This document shows positions 7,617 through 15,663 of a stretch of DNA of 64,000 nucleotides, one piece after another (within the stretch, counting starts at the first letter, position 1; the number at the start of each line of letters is the position of its first letter). The notes under the pieces are model-generated. The model saw only the letters and a program-made list of their open reading frames with translations, searched no databases and had not been told where the DNA came from. Position numbers and translations under genes: made by a program. The DNA is from G963667855 sp963667855 (GTDB taxonomy: Bacteria > Planctomycetota > Phycisphaerae > UBA1845), in contig CAXXKI010000015.1 in assembly GCA_963667855.2 (NCBI GenBank), positions 62,001 through 126,000 on the forward strand. The letters run 5' to 3'.

Positions 7617-9044
7617 CTAACAATCGGACAGTCCACGTTTTACCCACTGCGGCTTTTCGGCCAACAACCACATCATATCGATCACCGAGCGTCTCCAGTC
7701 GCTGCACGACGGCGACGGAGCATTTAGCGTTCCTTTGACCGCGTAGGTCTCACCCCGGCAACCGCCCAGACACCAGTAGCGTACAATGCATTTCCTGCAA
7801 CGGTTGTCCTCATTCTCCACTGCGGTCTGCTGCCTGATTTTATCCAATCGAGAAGACATTTTCCACATCGTACCGAAATCAAACGATTCGTGTCTGATAT
7901 TCCCTATCTCCAATTCAGAACAGTTGGAGTTCAAGCAAGGATACAAGCGGCCGTCGGCGTCGAGAAGAACGGTTTGCAGACCTATGCCGCACGATTTCCG
8001 CCGAACCCCCTGCCTGCAGGAATTACCAAGAATGGATAGCGTATCACGGCCCATCAGCTCCAGGGATTGTGGATGCTGCTCAAGCATTTGTACAGTTTTG
8101 GCGATTATCGTGCTTAGGGGAACGGGCACCAGGCCGGCCTGCAACGCTCCACCTATGCGTTTTAGAGGGATTACTCTGGCCTCTTTAACGGACAACGATT
8201 GGGCGAATCGATAATAGTCAGCAATATGCTCAACGTTACCTTCGTGGCATACCATGCTGAGAATCGTATATACCCTGGCGTTTACCAGTTGCTTTATTCC
8301 CGTTACGGCTGTTTCAAAGTTGCCCTGACCGCGCACGACGTCATTGATTTCCGGAGTATGCCCGTCGAGCGAAACCTGTACCTGCATTCCCAATCGCCGG
8401 GCCTGCCTGGGGAAATCGGGCGAGATGTTCGTACCGTTTGTGGATACCAGAACCTGGAAACCGGCGGTGGCCGCGTAGGTGGCCACTTCGATCAACTTGT
8501 CAGGGACAAGCGTAGGTTCGCCACCGAGCAGAAAGAGTACCGGCTTTTTAACCGCATGCTTACGAGCGTTTTTCAGGAACGCAATTATCTCGGCCGCGGT
8601 GAGTTCAGTTTTGCTACCGCTTTCTGTTGTTTTTTGATTGTAACAAAACGCGCATTTGAGATTGCATTGCTGGGTCAGGTTAACCGCGAAGTTCTCAATC
8701 CCGGGCAGTTCGGTTTTGCTTATAGCTGCTGATTCCTGGTTTTCTCCGTTTTTGTGCAATACACCGACATCAACAAGATTTTTGATATTGTCGAGGATTC
8801 TATTGGCCAAGCGAGCAGATATGTCATGCTCGACCAGAATCTGCCTTACTTCACGCGTTCCATCGAAGGAATTCAACAATCCGTGAAATTCGTGGTCGAC
8901 GACCATCCAGTGGGCAAGCTCCGGCCAGATGAGTAAAACCAGCTCGTCACGTGACTCAGAAAACGCTGGCTTTGTAAGCGAAAGACACGTTCTGTTGAGC
9001 CTTCTCCGGGAAAAATGGTTCATAGTGGGAATAGTATACTCCAT
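7617..9044 (-). CDS. radical SAM/SPASM protein with N-terminal PqqD-like region
   Basis: A 475-residue radical SAM enzyme. Residues of about 20-100 resemble the PqqD/RRE-type peptide-binding domain. The 4Fe-4S/SAM motif is Cys127, Cys131 and Cys134 in CNLKCAFCYNQ, followed by FLLGGEPTL. The C-terminal SPASM region has further cysteines (CGIGLQTVLLDADGRLYPC, then RCRKCIVRYWCLGGCRGE) for auxiliary clusters. This architecture is shared with peptide-modifying enzymes (PqqE, anaerobic sulfatase maturases and RiPP maturases). The co-transcribed gene 6 bp downstream is the obvious candidate partner. Met8 (9023) is an alternative start; neither has a strong ribosome binding site. Confidence 0.82.
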   Translation of the reverse strand: MEYTIPTMNHFSRRRLNRTCLSLTKPAFSESRDELVLLIWPELAHWMVVDHEFHGLLNSFDGTREVRQILVEHDISARLANRILDNIKNLVDVGVLHKNGENQESAAISKTELPGIENFAVNLTQQCNLKCAFCYNQKTTESGSKTELTAAEIIAFLKNARKHAVKKPVLFLLGGEPTLVPDKLIEVATYAATAGFQVLVSTNGTNISPDFPRQARRLGMQVQVSLDGHTPEINDVVRGQGNFETAVTGIKQLVNARVYTILSMVCHEGNVEHIADYYRFAQSLSVKEARVIPLKRIGGALQAGLVPVPLSTIIAKTVQMLEQHPQSLELMGRDTLSILGNSCRQGVRRKSCGIGLQTVLLDADGRLYPCLNSNCSELEIGNIRHESFDFGTMWKMSSRLDKIRQQTAVENEDNRCRKCIVRYWCLGGCRGETYAVKGTLNAPSPSCSDWRRSVIDMMWLLAEKPQWVKRGLSDC

Positions 9045-9128
9045 GGAGAAAGTTTTAAGCCAGCTACTGGAATCCGACAGGCAAAAGTCTGCGTTCCGTC
9101 GGATTCACAGATATATCCTACACGACCA

Positions 9129-9590
9129 CTAAATGTGTGCATATATTACACGTAGGGGGCAACTGAGTATTTCTTCGAACCGTTTCACCGTTTCTTCACT
9201 AATAGGCCCTGTAAACCAGTTCCTCGCTTCCACGGAATAACATCCGAAACCTTGAGGCATATGATACGCAAGATCGTGTAACGTTCCTTCGAAACCGCAG
9301 CAGGGAAGGGATCTTATGGATAGGTCAAAACCCGGTCCGCCAGCTTCGATATCATGGTTCATCCAATCCTGCCAGAAATCCATTTCGACAGGCGCCTTGC
9401 ATGATTTACAGGCGACACTCTCAAAACTTGAATAGGCGCAGTAAAATAATGGTTTATCGGATATTGTTTCCTGATGTTCCATTGCTCGCGGGGTGACTTC
9501 GCGGAGGTATTCCAGGGCGGCTTTGCGGGCAGCGGGGTCTGGTACGTAACACGGATCTTCCGGAATAAGGTTTAACGTGTCATCCGACAT
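9129..9590 (-). CDS. conserved hypothetical protein with a zinc-ribbon-like cysteine set
   Basis: A 153-residue soluble protein. Cys61/Cys64 (CKSC) and Cys97/Cys98 (PCCGFEGTL) could bind zinc. The opening LIPEDPCYVPDP, the internal pattern FESVAC and the closing CPLRVIYAHI resemble a family of uncharacterised proteins seen in actinobacteria and others, sometimes misnamed as sugar ABC transporter ATPases; this is recalled, not searched. No catalytic motif is visible. It stands alone between the radical SAM pair and the dihydropyrimidine dehydrogenase gene. Confidence 0.6.
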   Translation of the reverse strand: MSDDTLNLIPEDPCYVPDPAARKAALEYLREVTPRAMEHQETISDKPLFYCAYSSFESVACKSCKAPVEMDFWQDWMNHDIEAGGPGFDLSIRSLPCCGFEGTLHDLAYHMPQGFGCYSVEARNWFTGPISEETVKRFEEILSCPLRVIYAHI

Positions 9591-9716
9591 AGCGACAAGT
9601 TCTTCTTCGAACCGAAAACATTCTCTTGTTTGCGAACGGCTCCTTGCGAGTTCACATTACCAAAACGATATGCAAAACAGCAGGACGTTGGGGTTTTGGC
9701 CCCTATCTGCATTCTC

Positions 9717-9740
9717 CATGGCCACGCTAGCGTGGCCATG
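9717..9740. repeat. perfect 24-bp palindrome
   Basis: The segment beginning CATGGCCACGCT is a perfect palindrome centred between 9728 and 9729. It lies 36 bp before the REPIN-like pair at 9776-9842 in the same intergenic gap. Confidence 0.75.
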
Positions 9741-9775
9741 CCACCCATTTTTGGCGGTGATGTAACCTATCTTTA

Positions 9776-9842
9776 TCGGCAGGGCTCGCTGTGCGGACCG
9801 TTCTTCTTGCGATTTTTTGGTCCGCGGAGCGGACCCTACCGA
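9776..9842. repeat. REPIN-like inverted pair (GTAG-type REP)
   Basis: On the minus strand the right unit reads TCGGTAGGGTCCGCTCCGCG followed by GACC, that is GTAG followed by a GGTCCGC/GCGGACC hairpin (9819-9842). The left unit (9776-9800) is a divergent copy in opposite orientation. A GTAG tetranucleotide 5' of the hairpin is the classic recognition feature of RAYT-associated REPs. It lies just downstream of the dihydropyrimidine dehydrogenase gene and could also end its transcript. Confidence 0.65.
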
Positions 9843-9861
9843 TTTTCTACTCTGGTGAATT

Positions 9862-12441
9862 TCAGTTATTTGGAAATTCCATAGCCTCCTTGTACATACC
9901 ACCGGCTATGGGGTGGTCTATCTCTTCCGTGTTTATACAGTTCCAGACCGGGCAGACATGTTTGCAAAGCAGGCAGCCTACGCAGCGTTCCTGGTCTACC
10001 TGTGCCTTTCTCTTCTTGCTGTCGAACTGCATGGCCTGGTTGGCACCGTCGTGGCAGACTATGTGGCACAACCCGCATCCGATGCACAGATCCTCGTCCA
10101 CCTTGGAGACCACGTGTTTTGTCTGGTGGTGTTCAGACGGGTCGGCCAGCAGCTTGAGTCCCCTGCCCACCAGTTCCTCCACCGATTTGAGGCCCTTGGT
10201 TTCGAGGTAATCTTCCAATCCGCTCTTCATCGATTCCACCACCCGGTAGCCGTAATGCATGATGGAGGTAGTGGCCTGCAGGTTGGAAGCCCCCATCAGA
10301 AGGAACATCGCCGCGTCCTGCCAGGTTACTATTCCACCGAGGCCCGATACGGGCAGGTTCAGCTCCTTGCTATTGGCGAGCTCGGCCACGAAACGCAGGG
10401 CTATGGGTTTTACAGCAGATCCGGAGAAGCCGCTGATAGAGCCCCGCCCCTGAATAGTGGGCATGGGAGCAAACGTATCCAGGTTCACCTCGGTGATCGC
10501 CCGTACCGTATTTATAGCGGAAATCGCATCGGCACCACCGCGTTTGGCCGCCAGTGCCGGCGGGAGCATATCGGTAATGTTCGGAGTCATCTTGGCAATT
10601 ACCGGAATGGAAACCGCCTGTTTGACAACCCGCGTATAGCGTTCGAGCATGTCGTACTGCTGGCCGATCTTGTGCCCTGCTCCTTCGACGGCCATCTGCG
10701 GGCAGGAGAAGTTCAGTTCCAGCATGTCCGCCCCGGCGTCTGCCGCCCCTTTGGCCAGCTCTGTCCACCCTTCATCGGAGTATCCCATTATGCTCGCAAT
10801 CAGAATCCGGTCGGGATAGTGTTTTTTCAACCAGGCGATATCGATCAGGTTCTGCTTAAAGGGCCTCTCACTTACCATCTCGATATTTTGCAGACCGATG
10901 AACCGCTGGTTTCGATTATGGTAGGCGTTAAGCCTGGGTGTGGGATCGATGATTTCGTAGTCACGCTCCAGGTTAAGGGTTTTATAGTACGCCCCACCCC
11001 AGCCCGCATCAAAGGCTCGAGCAACCATCTCCGCGGTATTACCCACGGGAGACGAAGACAGGCAGAACGGGTTTTTAAAATGAACTCCGCAGAAGTCGAT
11101 CTCCAGGCTCGGTTTCGCCCGCTTGACCGGGACAACCGGCTTGGACAATGGAAAAGCTGCAGCAATCGCTTCGGCTGCTTTCTTGCCGTCTTTTACTGCG
11201 GCAGCTACGGTTTTACCCACCGCGGCCAGATCGCCACCAACGAAAATCCGAGGATCCGATGTACTCATTTTCTCGTCATCGGTTTTAGGTCGCCCGCCAG
11301 TACCGGTTTCCAAACCGGCGATGGCGGCCTGCACTTCTTCGGAAAGCCCCGCTCCTATCGCTTCCACGACCACGTCCGCCGGCAGGGAAAACTCACTCCC
11401 GGAAACATCCTCCGCATTATCCGGAACAAAGAGATCGGGCTTGATCCACTTTATTTCCAGCCCCTTGACACTCTCAACCTTACCGCCACTGCCTAATACA
11501 TCGGTTATGCGACAATTAGGTTTAAACCGTATTCCCTCCGCAAAGGCGCGGAATTTCTCTTCGATGTCCGCCGGCAACTCCTCCATGGATTCAAGGGATA
11601 CCGCGTAAACGCGATCGGCTCCGAACTGTTTGGCGGCCACGCAGCAGTCCATAGCCACTGATCCGCCACCAATAACCACCACGCGTTTGCCCTTTACTTC
11701 CTTATCGAGCCCGACGTTTTTGCTTTTACTGAGGAATTCGTCCCAGCCGTAAACTCCATCAAGCCCTTTGCCAACTTTCAAACGATACGGAGAGTCACAA
11801 CCGGTAGCCACAAATACGGCATCGAACTCGCCGGCCAGCAATTCCTCAAGCTCTTCACGGGTCTCTATTCCGTGATTACACTCGAAAGCCACGCCTAACT
11901 TTCTGACCAGATCTATTTCGTAATTCAACATGTCCACGGAAAGGCGATGACCGGGAATTCCATAACGGAGTAAGCCACCGGGTTCCGGCATCTTTTCGTA
12001 TACGACAACGCGGTACCCCTTCATGGCCAGCTCCGCCGCGGCGGAAAGCCCGGCAGGTCCGCTGCCGATCACCGCCACCTTGCGATTACCCGGTTGTGGG
12101 GCCTGCAACACCTGCATGTCGTTGTCCCGCTCATATTTGGCGAGAAACGCCTGCAATTCGTTTATCCTGATCGGTTCATCAATCTCCGCTCTGGAGCAGC
12201 CCTTGGCACACAAACGGCAAGTGGGACAAACTTCGGCACACGAAGCGGCGAGAATATTGTTTTTTCTCAGTGCCCTTACCGCTCCCTTGAAATCGCCAAA
12301 CCGCATTTTAAAGATAAACTCAGACGGTTTCGTAGCAGCACCGCAGTCGGCGTCGCAGGGCGCATCGTGACACAACAGACAACGAGCAGCCTCATCTATC
12401 GCACCCTGCATACTCAGGGTTCCATTATTCAGCTCTGACAT
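9862..12441 (-). CDS. dihydropyrimidine dehydrogenase, single-chain PreT-PreA fusion
   Basis: An 859-residue cytoplasmic iron-sulfur flavoprotein that reduces uracil or thymine to the 5,6-dihydro form with NAD(P)H. Domain order matches mammalian DPYD: an N-terminal 4Fe-4S domain (Cys21, 24, 29, 33 and Cys68, 72, 78, 82, with Gln97 in NELQAF aligning with the unusual Gln ligand); a FAD/NAD(P)H reductase (GSGPAGLSAA near 130, VIGGGSVAMD near 255); an FMN barrel with ELNFSCPQM and AKMTPNITDM; and a two-cluster ferredoxin tail (CIGCGLCHIVC, CVGCLLCKHVC). Bacterial enzymes described from E. coli are split into PreT and PreA; here they form one chain. Where the mammalian enzyme has its catalytic Cys in LACGQ, this protein appears to have Ile (HKIGQ). 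GGAGAG precedes the start; dihydropyrimidinase lies 109 bp upstream on the same strand. Confidence 0.9.
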   Translation of the reverse strand: MSELNNGTLSMQGAIDEAARCLLCHDAPCDADCGAATKPSEFIFKMRFGDFKGAVRALRKNNILAASCAEVCPTCRLCAKGCSRAEIDEPIRINELQAFLAKYERDNDMQVLQAPQPGNRKVAVIGSGPAGLSAAAELAMKGYRVVVYEKMPEPGGLLRYGIPGHRLSVDMLNYEIDLVRKLGVAFECNHGIETREELEELLAGEFDAVFVATGCDSPYRLKVGKGLDGVYGWDEFLSKSKNVGLDKEVKGKRVVVIGGGSVAMDCCVAAKQFGADRVYAVSLESMEELPADIEEKFRAFAEGIRFKPNCRITDVLGSGGKVESVKGLEIKWIKPDLFVPDNAEDVSGSEFSLPADVVVEAIGAGLSEEVQAAIAGLETGTGGRPKTDDEKMSTSDPRIFVGGDLAAVGKTVAAAVKDGKKAAEAIAAAFPLSKPVVPVKRAKPSLEIDFCGVHFKNPFCLSSSPVGNTAEMVARAFDAGWGGAYYKTLNLERDYEIIDPTPRLNAYHNRNQRFIGLQNIEMVSERPFKQNLIDIAWLKKHYPDRILIASIMGYSDEGWTELAKGAADAGADMLELNFSCPQMAVEGAGHKIGQQYDMLERYTRVVKQAVSIPVIAKMTPNITDMLPPALAAKRGGADAISAINTVRAITEVNLDTFAPMPTIQGRGSISGFSGSAVKPIALRFVAELANSKELNLPVSGLGGIVTWQDAAMFLLMGASNLQATTSIMHYGYRVVESMKSGLEDYLETKGLKSVEELVGRGLKLLADPSEHHQTKHVVSKVDEDLCIGCGLCHIVCHDGANQAMQFDSKKRKAQVDQERCVGCLLCKHVCPVWNCINTEEIDHPIAGGMYKEAMEFPNN

Positions 12442-12550
12442 GATTACTCTCCGCAGTTAGCTTCATTCGTACCTGCATCGGGAGACGACCATCAAGGCCG
12501 CGGTTGACACATACCGCAAACATCGCCTGCCATCTGTATATTTTAAAAAC

Positions 12551-13948
12551 CTACAGACGCCCGACGTTCTTACGCGGCTGCCATTTTCCCCATCCGTTTT
12601 CACCGGTGAATTTATAGTTATCGACGATCTGCCTGCCGCGGGAGAATGTTTTCTCCGCGAAGCCGGCCAGCATCCACCCCTGGAAAGGACTCCAGTCTGT
12701 GTTGGTTTCCATCTTTGCGTAATCCACTTTGATCCTCTTCTTCGGATCAATAATAACTATATCCGCGTCACTACCCCTGGCAATGGTTCCCTTCTTGGGA
12801 TAAAGCCCCATTACCTTGGCAGGATTCGTGCAACAGTTGGCCACGAACTGCTTCATGTTCATCCGCTTCTTGAGAACACCATGCGTATAAACCACGGGAA
12901 GCATTGTTTCCAGCCCCGGCATGCCCATGGGAATCTTCGTCCAATCCCCCTTCCACATACCTTTCTGCTCCTTATCGAAAGAACAGGTGTCGGTCGATAT
13001 GTTGCAAACCTCGCCGCTTCTAAGCCCTTTCCACAACCTCTCGGAATCGGCTTTCTTCTTCAACTGCGGACAAGTCGCGTAGAGATGGCCATCCTTCCTG
13101 GAAAATACTGAATCATCAAGAGCCAGGTATTGCACACAGGTCTCCGCCAGGACGTTTACACCGCGAGCCTGGGCGGCTTTGATAATGTCCGCCCCCTCCT
13201 TCGTGGACATATGCACAATAAACAGCCGCCCGCCCGTAGCTTCCGCCCAGGTGACCGCCCGCTGAATCGCCTCGTATTCAATAAAGTTGGGCCTGGTCAT
13301 GGTATGCAGCCTGGCACCGTATTTCTTCATCAGCCCGGGAGTGTGGTTCCGGGCGATCAACTCGTCGAGCACCCGGCTCGATTCGGCGTGAACCATAACC
13401 ATCGCCCCGATTTTCTTGCTTTTTTCCAATGCAAGGTAGAGCGCCCGGTCATCAGACTGCCACCCCTGGGATTCGTAAATCATGAACTGCTTGAAGGATG
13501 GACATCCCATCTTGACCAGCTTGGGCAATTCTTTACCCTGTTTATCCCAATCGGTGATGCACATGTGGAACGAGTAGTCGATGCAGGCTTTTTTCTCCGC
13601 CTTCTTCATCCACTTCTTAAAGGCCTGCTCCAGCGTGTCCTTACCGTATGGGATGGCGAAATCGATCACCGTGGTAACCCCACCACGAGCCGCCGCCCGG
13701 GTTCCCGTATTCCAGTCATCCGCAGCGACTGTCCCGCAAAAGGGAAGCTCCAGATGCGTATGCACATCTATGCCGCCGGGTATAACGTATTTTCCCCTGG
13801 CATCGATCGTAACTGCACCATTTGTTTTGCCACGCGCAAGTCCTTTGCCAAGCGCTGCGACCTTTTCGCCTTTAATGGCTACGTCAACTTTTTGCTGCCC
13901 ATCGGCCGTAACGACCGTTCCGCCGGTGATTATTGTGTCGTATTTCAT
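12551..13948 (-). CDS. dihydropyrimidinase
   Basis: A 465-residue amidohydrolase that opens dihydrouracil or dihydrothymine to the N-carbamoyl beta-amino acid. The metal site can be read: His63 and His65 in DVHTHLELPF, the likely carbamylated Lys153 in CPSFKQFMIYE, His187 in MVHAES, His246 in IVHMSTKEG and Asp320 in ISTDTCSF. The ATG at 13948 starts at MKYDTIITGG, which aligns with family N-termini; a longer frame to 13993 adds an unlikely leader. It is first in a two-gene minus-strand unit with dihydropyrimidine dehydrogenase. D-hydantoinase is a close relative, but the context argues for pyrimidine breakdown. Confidence 0.9.
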   Translation of the reverse strand: MKYDTIITGGTVVTADGQQKVDVAIKGEKVAALGKGLARGKTNGAVTIDARGKYVIPGGIDVHTHLELPFCGTVAADDWNTGTRAAARGGVTTVIDFAIPYGKDTLEQAFKKWMKKAEKKACIDYSFHMCITDWDKQGKELPKLVKMGCPSFKQFMIYESQGWQSDDRALYLALEKSKKIGAMVMVHAESSRVLDELIARNHTPGLMKKYGARLHTMTRPNFIEYEAIQRAVTWAEATGGRLFIVHMSTKEGADIIKAAQARGVNVLAETCVQYLALDDSVFSRKDGHLYATCPQLKKKADSERLWKGLRSGEVCNISTDTCSFDKEQKGMWKGDWTKIPMGMPGLETMLPVVYTHGVLKKRMNMKQFVANCCTNPAKVMGLYPKKGTIARGSDADIVIIDPKKRIKVDYAKMETNTDWSPFQGWMLAGFAEKTFSRGRQIVDNYKFTGENGWGKWQPRKNVGRL

Positions 13949-14069
13949 ACTGGAATGCCCTTTGACTCTAACTAACGTCCGAATAAGTGCCACCCCTCAT
14001 AATCCGTTACCGGACAGACAAGGTCAAGCTTTTTACGCCGCGATTGAGCTTTGTTGTCTTTTTATGGTC

Positions 14070-14108
14070 AAAAAAAAAACGGCGACCTCCGCTTCCGGAA
14101 GTCGCCGT
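14070..14108 (-). terminator. rho-independent terminator of rpsD
   Basis: On the minus strand ACGGCGAC (14108-14101) and GTCGCCGT (14087-14080) form a stem, followed by an unbroken run of nine or ten T (14079-14070). It lies 28 bp after the rpsD stop codon. Confidence 0.9.
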
Positions 14109-14136
14109 GGTAATTCAATTCAAAGATATGTCGCCT

Positions 14137-14745
14137 TTAGCGGCCGTAGTACTCGATGATCAGACCGAATTCCACCTCGAACGGCAGACGGACATCTTCC
14201 GGAACCGGACGACGAACAACCTTACCTTCAAGCTTGTTCTCTTCAAGAGCGAGCCACTCAGGAGCAAGCGGACCTTCGCAGGTTTCCGCACATTTGCCCA
14301 CGAAACCTTTGCTGCGATCTTTAACAGCAATGACGTCTCCGACTTTCACCTGGAAAGAGGGACGGTCAACCTTACGGCCATTAATCGTGAAATGGCCGTG
14401 AGCAACTGCCTGACGAGCCTGCCAGATAGTGCGAGCCCAACCCAAGCGTCGAACAACATTGTCCAAACGGCATTCGAGCTGCTCTTGAATAACCGCGATA
14501 GTATCGCGCCGCGAAGAAGCGGCATTGGACATGTAGCGACGGAGCTGGCCGTCACGAACATTGTAGTAGAAAGCAATCTTCTGCTTTTCAGCTAACTGTC
14601 GACCATAGAGGCTCGGTCGCCCCTTGCGGTAGCCATGCATACCAGGCCTGCTGGCTCGGTTAGGGTTAAGATGTTTTGCTGTCTCGCAGATGGGCACGCC
14701 CAAACGGCGGCTCAATCGAACTTTCGGTCCAGTATAATTGCCCAT
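14137..14745 (-). CDS. rpsD: 30S ribosomal protein S4
   Basis: A 202-residue S4 protein that binds 16S rRNA early in small-subunit assembly. The N-terminus MGNYTGPKVRLSRRLGVPI, the RPGMHGYRKGRPSLYGRQL region and the S4 RNA-binding domain (RLDNVVRRLGWARTIWQARQ, GHFTINGRKVDRPSFQVKVGD) are clear. The N-terminal zinc cysteines of C+ forms are absent (only ICETAK), so it is a zinc-free type. It stands alone here rather than in the alpha operon, separating the cytosine deaminase from the rest of the pyrimidine genes, with a strong terminator behind it. Confidence 0.97.
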   Translation of the reverse strand: MGNYTGPKVRLSRRLGVPICETAKHLNPNRASRPGMHGYRKGRPSLYGRQLAEKQKIAFYYNVRDGQLRRYMSNAASSRRDTIAVIQEQLECRLDNVVRRLGWARTIWQARQAVAHGHFTINGRKVDRPSFQVKVGDVIAVKDRSKGFVGKCAETCEGPLAPEWLALEENKLEGKVVRRPVPEDVRLPFEVEFGLIIEYYGR

Positions 14746-14879
14746 GATTCGAAGATGTCCTTACCTACTGCTCTAACGCCACGCTCGCTGCGCGGTCTCA
14801 AAATAAATAAACAGCCCCTACCGAACAATCGCCGGTTCGCCAGCGAATGCAAAAAGCCGGGGCAGAACGTCGTATCATA

Positions 14880-14912
14880 CCGCCGAGACGGCGGAGGTCA
14901 ATGCCTCCCTAC
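14880..14912. repeat. REP-like double hairpin with GTAG
   Basis: CCGCC (14880-14884)/GGCGG (14890-14894) and GGAGG (14893-14897)/CCTCC (14904-14908) form two adjoining small hairpins. On the minus strand GTAG (14912-14909) stands directly 5' of the second hairpin, as in RAYT-type REPs. It is in the 263-bp gap between rpsD and the cytosine deaminase gene. Confidence 0.5.
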
Positions 14913-15008
14913 CATCTGTTAGCCAACATTTTTCCGCGAATTTTCCGGCTTTATCCACTTTCTCTGAGCCCTTCCCTCACAACGGCTTTGCAAGCACTCT
15001 CGGAGAGT

Positions 15009-15446
15009 TTATTCACCGATATCCTCGTTCCAGAGCTGTGGCTCCTGGGCAATGAAGTCGTTCATAAGCTGAATACACTCGCTGTCATCGATTATTTCCA
15101 GCTCCACCCCTCGCGACCGGAGGTATTCTTCAGGCCCCTGAAACGTCCTATTCTCGCCAATAACGACTTTCGGTACGCCGTACAATAGAGCCGTGCCACT
15201 GCACATATCGCACGGAGACAAAGTCGAATAAAGCACCGACCTGCGATACTCCGCCGCAGAAAGTCGGCCTGCGTTTTCAAAACAGTCCATCTCGGCGTGA
15301 AGGATAGCACTTCCCTTCTGAACTCGCTGGTTATGACCTCGCCCGATGATCTTGCCATCGAGTACAAGCACCGAGCCAATCGGAATACCGCCTTCGCTAC
15401 GTCCCTTTTTAGCTTCCTCTATCGCCGCCTGAAGAAAAGGATCCAT
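15009..15446 (-). CDS. cytosine deaminase, fungal FCY1-like (CDA-fold)
   Basis: A 145-residue zinc deaminase. His50 and Glu52 (LHAEMD) and Cys79/Cys82 (SPCDMCSG) form the zinc and catalytic site of the cytidine deaminase fold. The match to yeast Fcy1 runs over the whole length: TLSPCDMC, YGVPKVVIGEN and the C-terminal PQLWNEDIGE resemble SPCDMC, YGIPRCVVGEN and PQDWFEDIGE. It should convert cytosine to uracil, which the nearby reductive pathway can consume. Unlike bacterial CodA, it is not an amidohydrolase-fold enzyme. GGAGACGACGAC precedes the ATG at 15446. Guanine or creatinine deaminase activity is a less likely alternative. Confidence 0.85.
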   Translation of the reverse strand: MDPFLQAAIEEAKKGRSEGGIPIGSVLVLDGKIIGRGHNQRVQKGSAILHAEMDCFENAGRLSAAEYRRSVLYSTLSPCDMCSGTALLYGVPKVVIGENRTFQGPEEYLRSRGVELEIIDDSECIQLMNDFIAQEPQLWNEDIGE

Positions 15447-15596
15447 GTCGTCGTCTCCGTCACTACTGTTCAGTTAACCTGCAGGTTTAACGCGTTTCCG
15501 AACATTGCCATCGAGATAATCGACCACTGCCACCTGCAAGGAAACACGAAACGAAAAAAAACAGCCCCTTATCATCCTTCAACTTATACGACTAGA

Positions 15597-15616
15597 GGCG
15601 GGCAAAAAAGCCCGCC
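15597..15616 (-). terminator. hairpin terminator after the lipoprotein gene
   Basis: GGCGGGC (15597-15603) and GCCCGCC (15610-15616) close a 6-A loop, 48 bp after the downstream end of the TPR-like lipoprotein gene. The T-run on the minus strand is in the loop rather than after the stem, so efficiency is uncertain. Confidence 0.6.
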
Positions 15617-15663
15617 CCTTTAGTTAAGTGTTCTTTCGTTTAACCTTGAACAGGTCAAGCTAG

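Noticed and set aside
9913..11496. Long plus-strand open frame antisense to the dihydropyrimidine dehydrogenase gene
   Set aside because: It mirrors a confidently identified gene on the other strand, has no family motifs, and its composition is typical of an antisense shadow.
13987..14595. Plus-strand open frame over rpsD
   Set aside because: Antisense shadow of a certain ribosomal protein gene and its terminator.
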